Below, in pieces: positions 63,538 to 64,000 of a DNA stretch of 64,000 bases. The stretch's first letter is position 1. The number at the start of each line of letters is the position of its first letter. The translations under genes and the position numbers were made by a program. Origin of the DNA: Rheinheimera aquimaris (lineage in GTDB: Bacteria > Pseudomonadota > Gammaproteobacteria > Enterobacterales > Alteromonadaceae); the NCBI RefSeq assembly GCF_020531985.1, contig NZ_JAJAVQ010000001.1:62001-126000 (forward strand). Direction: 5' to 3'. Below the pieces are notes generated by a model. It did no database searches. It saw only the letters and a list, made by a program, of their open reading frames with translations, and was not told where the DNA came from.

Positions 63538-64000
63538 ACGTTTTTTCAAACCAAAATGGCAGCATGCCGACGCTGCGGTGCGCCAACAAGCTATAGCGCA
63601 GTTAGACCAAAATAATCAAGAGCATAAGAGTATACTGCATGAACTAGCGTTTAACGATGGCGCAGAAGCCGTGCGTAAAGCGGCATTGGTGAAATTGAAC
63701 GACTTTTCACTGTGGTGGCAGGCAAGTAAACACGACAGCGCTGAGCGTATACAGCATCTGGCTGAGCAAACGCTGATAGAACAGTTGCTACAAAATAAAG
63801 TGGAAGCGAAGTTAAAACTGCAGTTTATTGCTCAATGCAACCGTAGCAGTATTCTGGAGCAATTGGCACAAACAGAAACAGATGCTGGTATTAAATTTAG
63901 TTTGTTACAGCGTCTTAATAAGGCAGAGCTGAAACACAAAGCACTGCAGGAGCCGGTATTACAGCTGGCGCAAAAACGACAATTGCTGGCTGGCCTTACC
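63527..64000 (+). CDS. DUF349-family protein, N-terminal part (3' end outside window)
   Basis: An open frame of 158 residues from ATG 63527 to the window edge, not closed. MIFKRFFKPKWQH and the following all-helical, Gln/Leu-rich sequence fit the N-terminus of the large (about 900-residue) DUF349 coiled-coil proteins of Shewanella-like bacteria. No DUF349 repeat itself is visible in this part, so the call rests on the N-terminus and on the yeaC neighbour. Confidence 0.7.
   Translation, partial: MIFKRFFKPKWQHADAAVRQQAIAQLDQNNQEHKSILHELAFNDGAEAVRKAALVKLNDFSLWWQASKHDSAERIQHLAEQTLIEQLLQNKVEAKLKLQFIAQCNRSSILEQLAQTETDAGIKFSLLQRLNKAELKHKALQEPVLQLAQKRQLLAGLT

Noticed and set aside
1-64000. tRNA, rRNA, CRISPR, insertion sequences, att sites
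   Set aside because: None was found on reading both strands; no transposase or integrase reading frame is present.

Overview
The window is chromosomal DNA of a respiring gammaproteobacterium of the Alteromonadales/Chromatiales type. Rheinheimera, Arsukibacterium and Alishewanella are the best guesses, from gene content and order: a cbb3 oxidase cluster next to fnr, uspE and ttcA, a 509-residue Gnd, and two dissimilar GAPDHs. This placement is inference; there is no rRNA or tRNA gene here to confirm it. Coding density is high, with no gene-free stretch above 300 bases. I see no tRNA, rRNA, CRISPR array, insertion sequence or prophage.

Region 1 (1-14236, + strand) is the end of a type VI secretion locus. 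It holds tssF (cut by the window edge), tssG and tssH/clpV, then an AT-rich leader, hcp, vgrG and a stand-alone PAAR gene. Next come a HEAT-like helical protein, a ketosynthase-fold protein that lacks the catalytic residues, and a 1310-residue Rhs protein. The Rhs C-terminal tip (about residues 1172-1310) is AT-richer than its core and looks like a toxin, possibly with a permuted papain-like His...Cys arrangement. A GTG-start 108-residue protein follows directly and is the obvious immunity candidate. A small HExxH (zincin-like) protein comes after it. This accessory tail is the most novel part of the window.

Region 2 (14259-22517) is mixed housekeeping. It has a MAPEG protein, a rhomboid protease with two N-terminal zinc ribbons, an anchored coiled-coil partner, a patatin-like lipase, an anti-phage-type dGTPase, SOS-controlled yebG with a consensus LexA box, an alanine/sodium symporter, a His-rich CDF metal exporter and a YSC84-type lipoprotein. 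Region 3 (22542-26462) holds alaA, a Bax-like glucosaminidase, a DUF2987-like protein and ttcA.

Region 4 (26542-36278) is the microaerobic respiration block. It is read right to left: ccoN, ccoO, ccoQ, ccoP, a hairpin, ccoH, ccoI, ccoS, a SafE/TauE-like membrane protein, fnr and uspE. A lipoprotein with possible soft-metal ligands diverges from ccoN. Region 5 (36286-47733) is carbohydrate metabolism: a hexose-6-phosphate mutarotase and gap on the minus strand, then malQ, glgB, glgX, gnd and purT on the plus strand. The gap/malQ interval contains a palindrome that closely matches a HexR operator, which would tie triose-phosphate and glycogen metabolism together.

Region 6 (47873-64000) is accessory and stress functions. 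It includes a detoxification run (DoxX-like, a FosA-like fosfomycin transferase with all expected active-site residues, GNAT, GFA), small exported proteins, two serine beta-lactamase-fold hydrolases and a Tat-exported PhoD-like phosphatase. It also has a marR-emrA-emrB efflux operon with a clear operator palindrome, msrB, a second long GAPDH, an M14 carboxypeptidase, yeaC and the start of a DUF349 protein.
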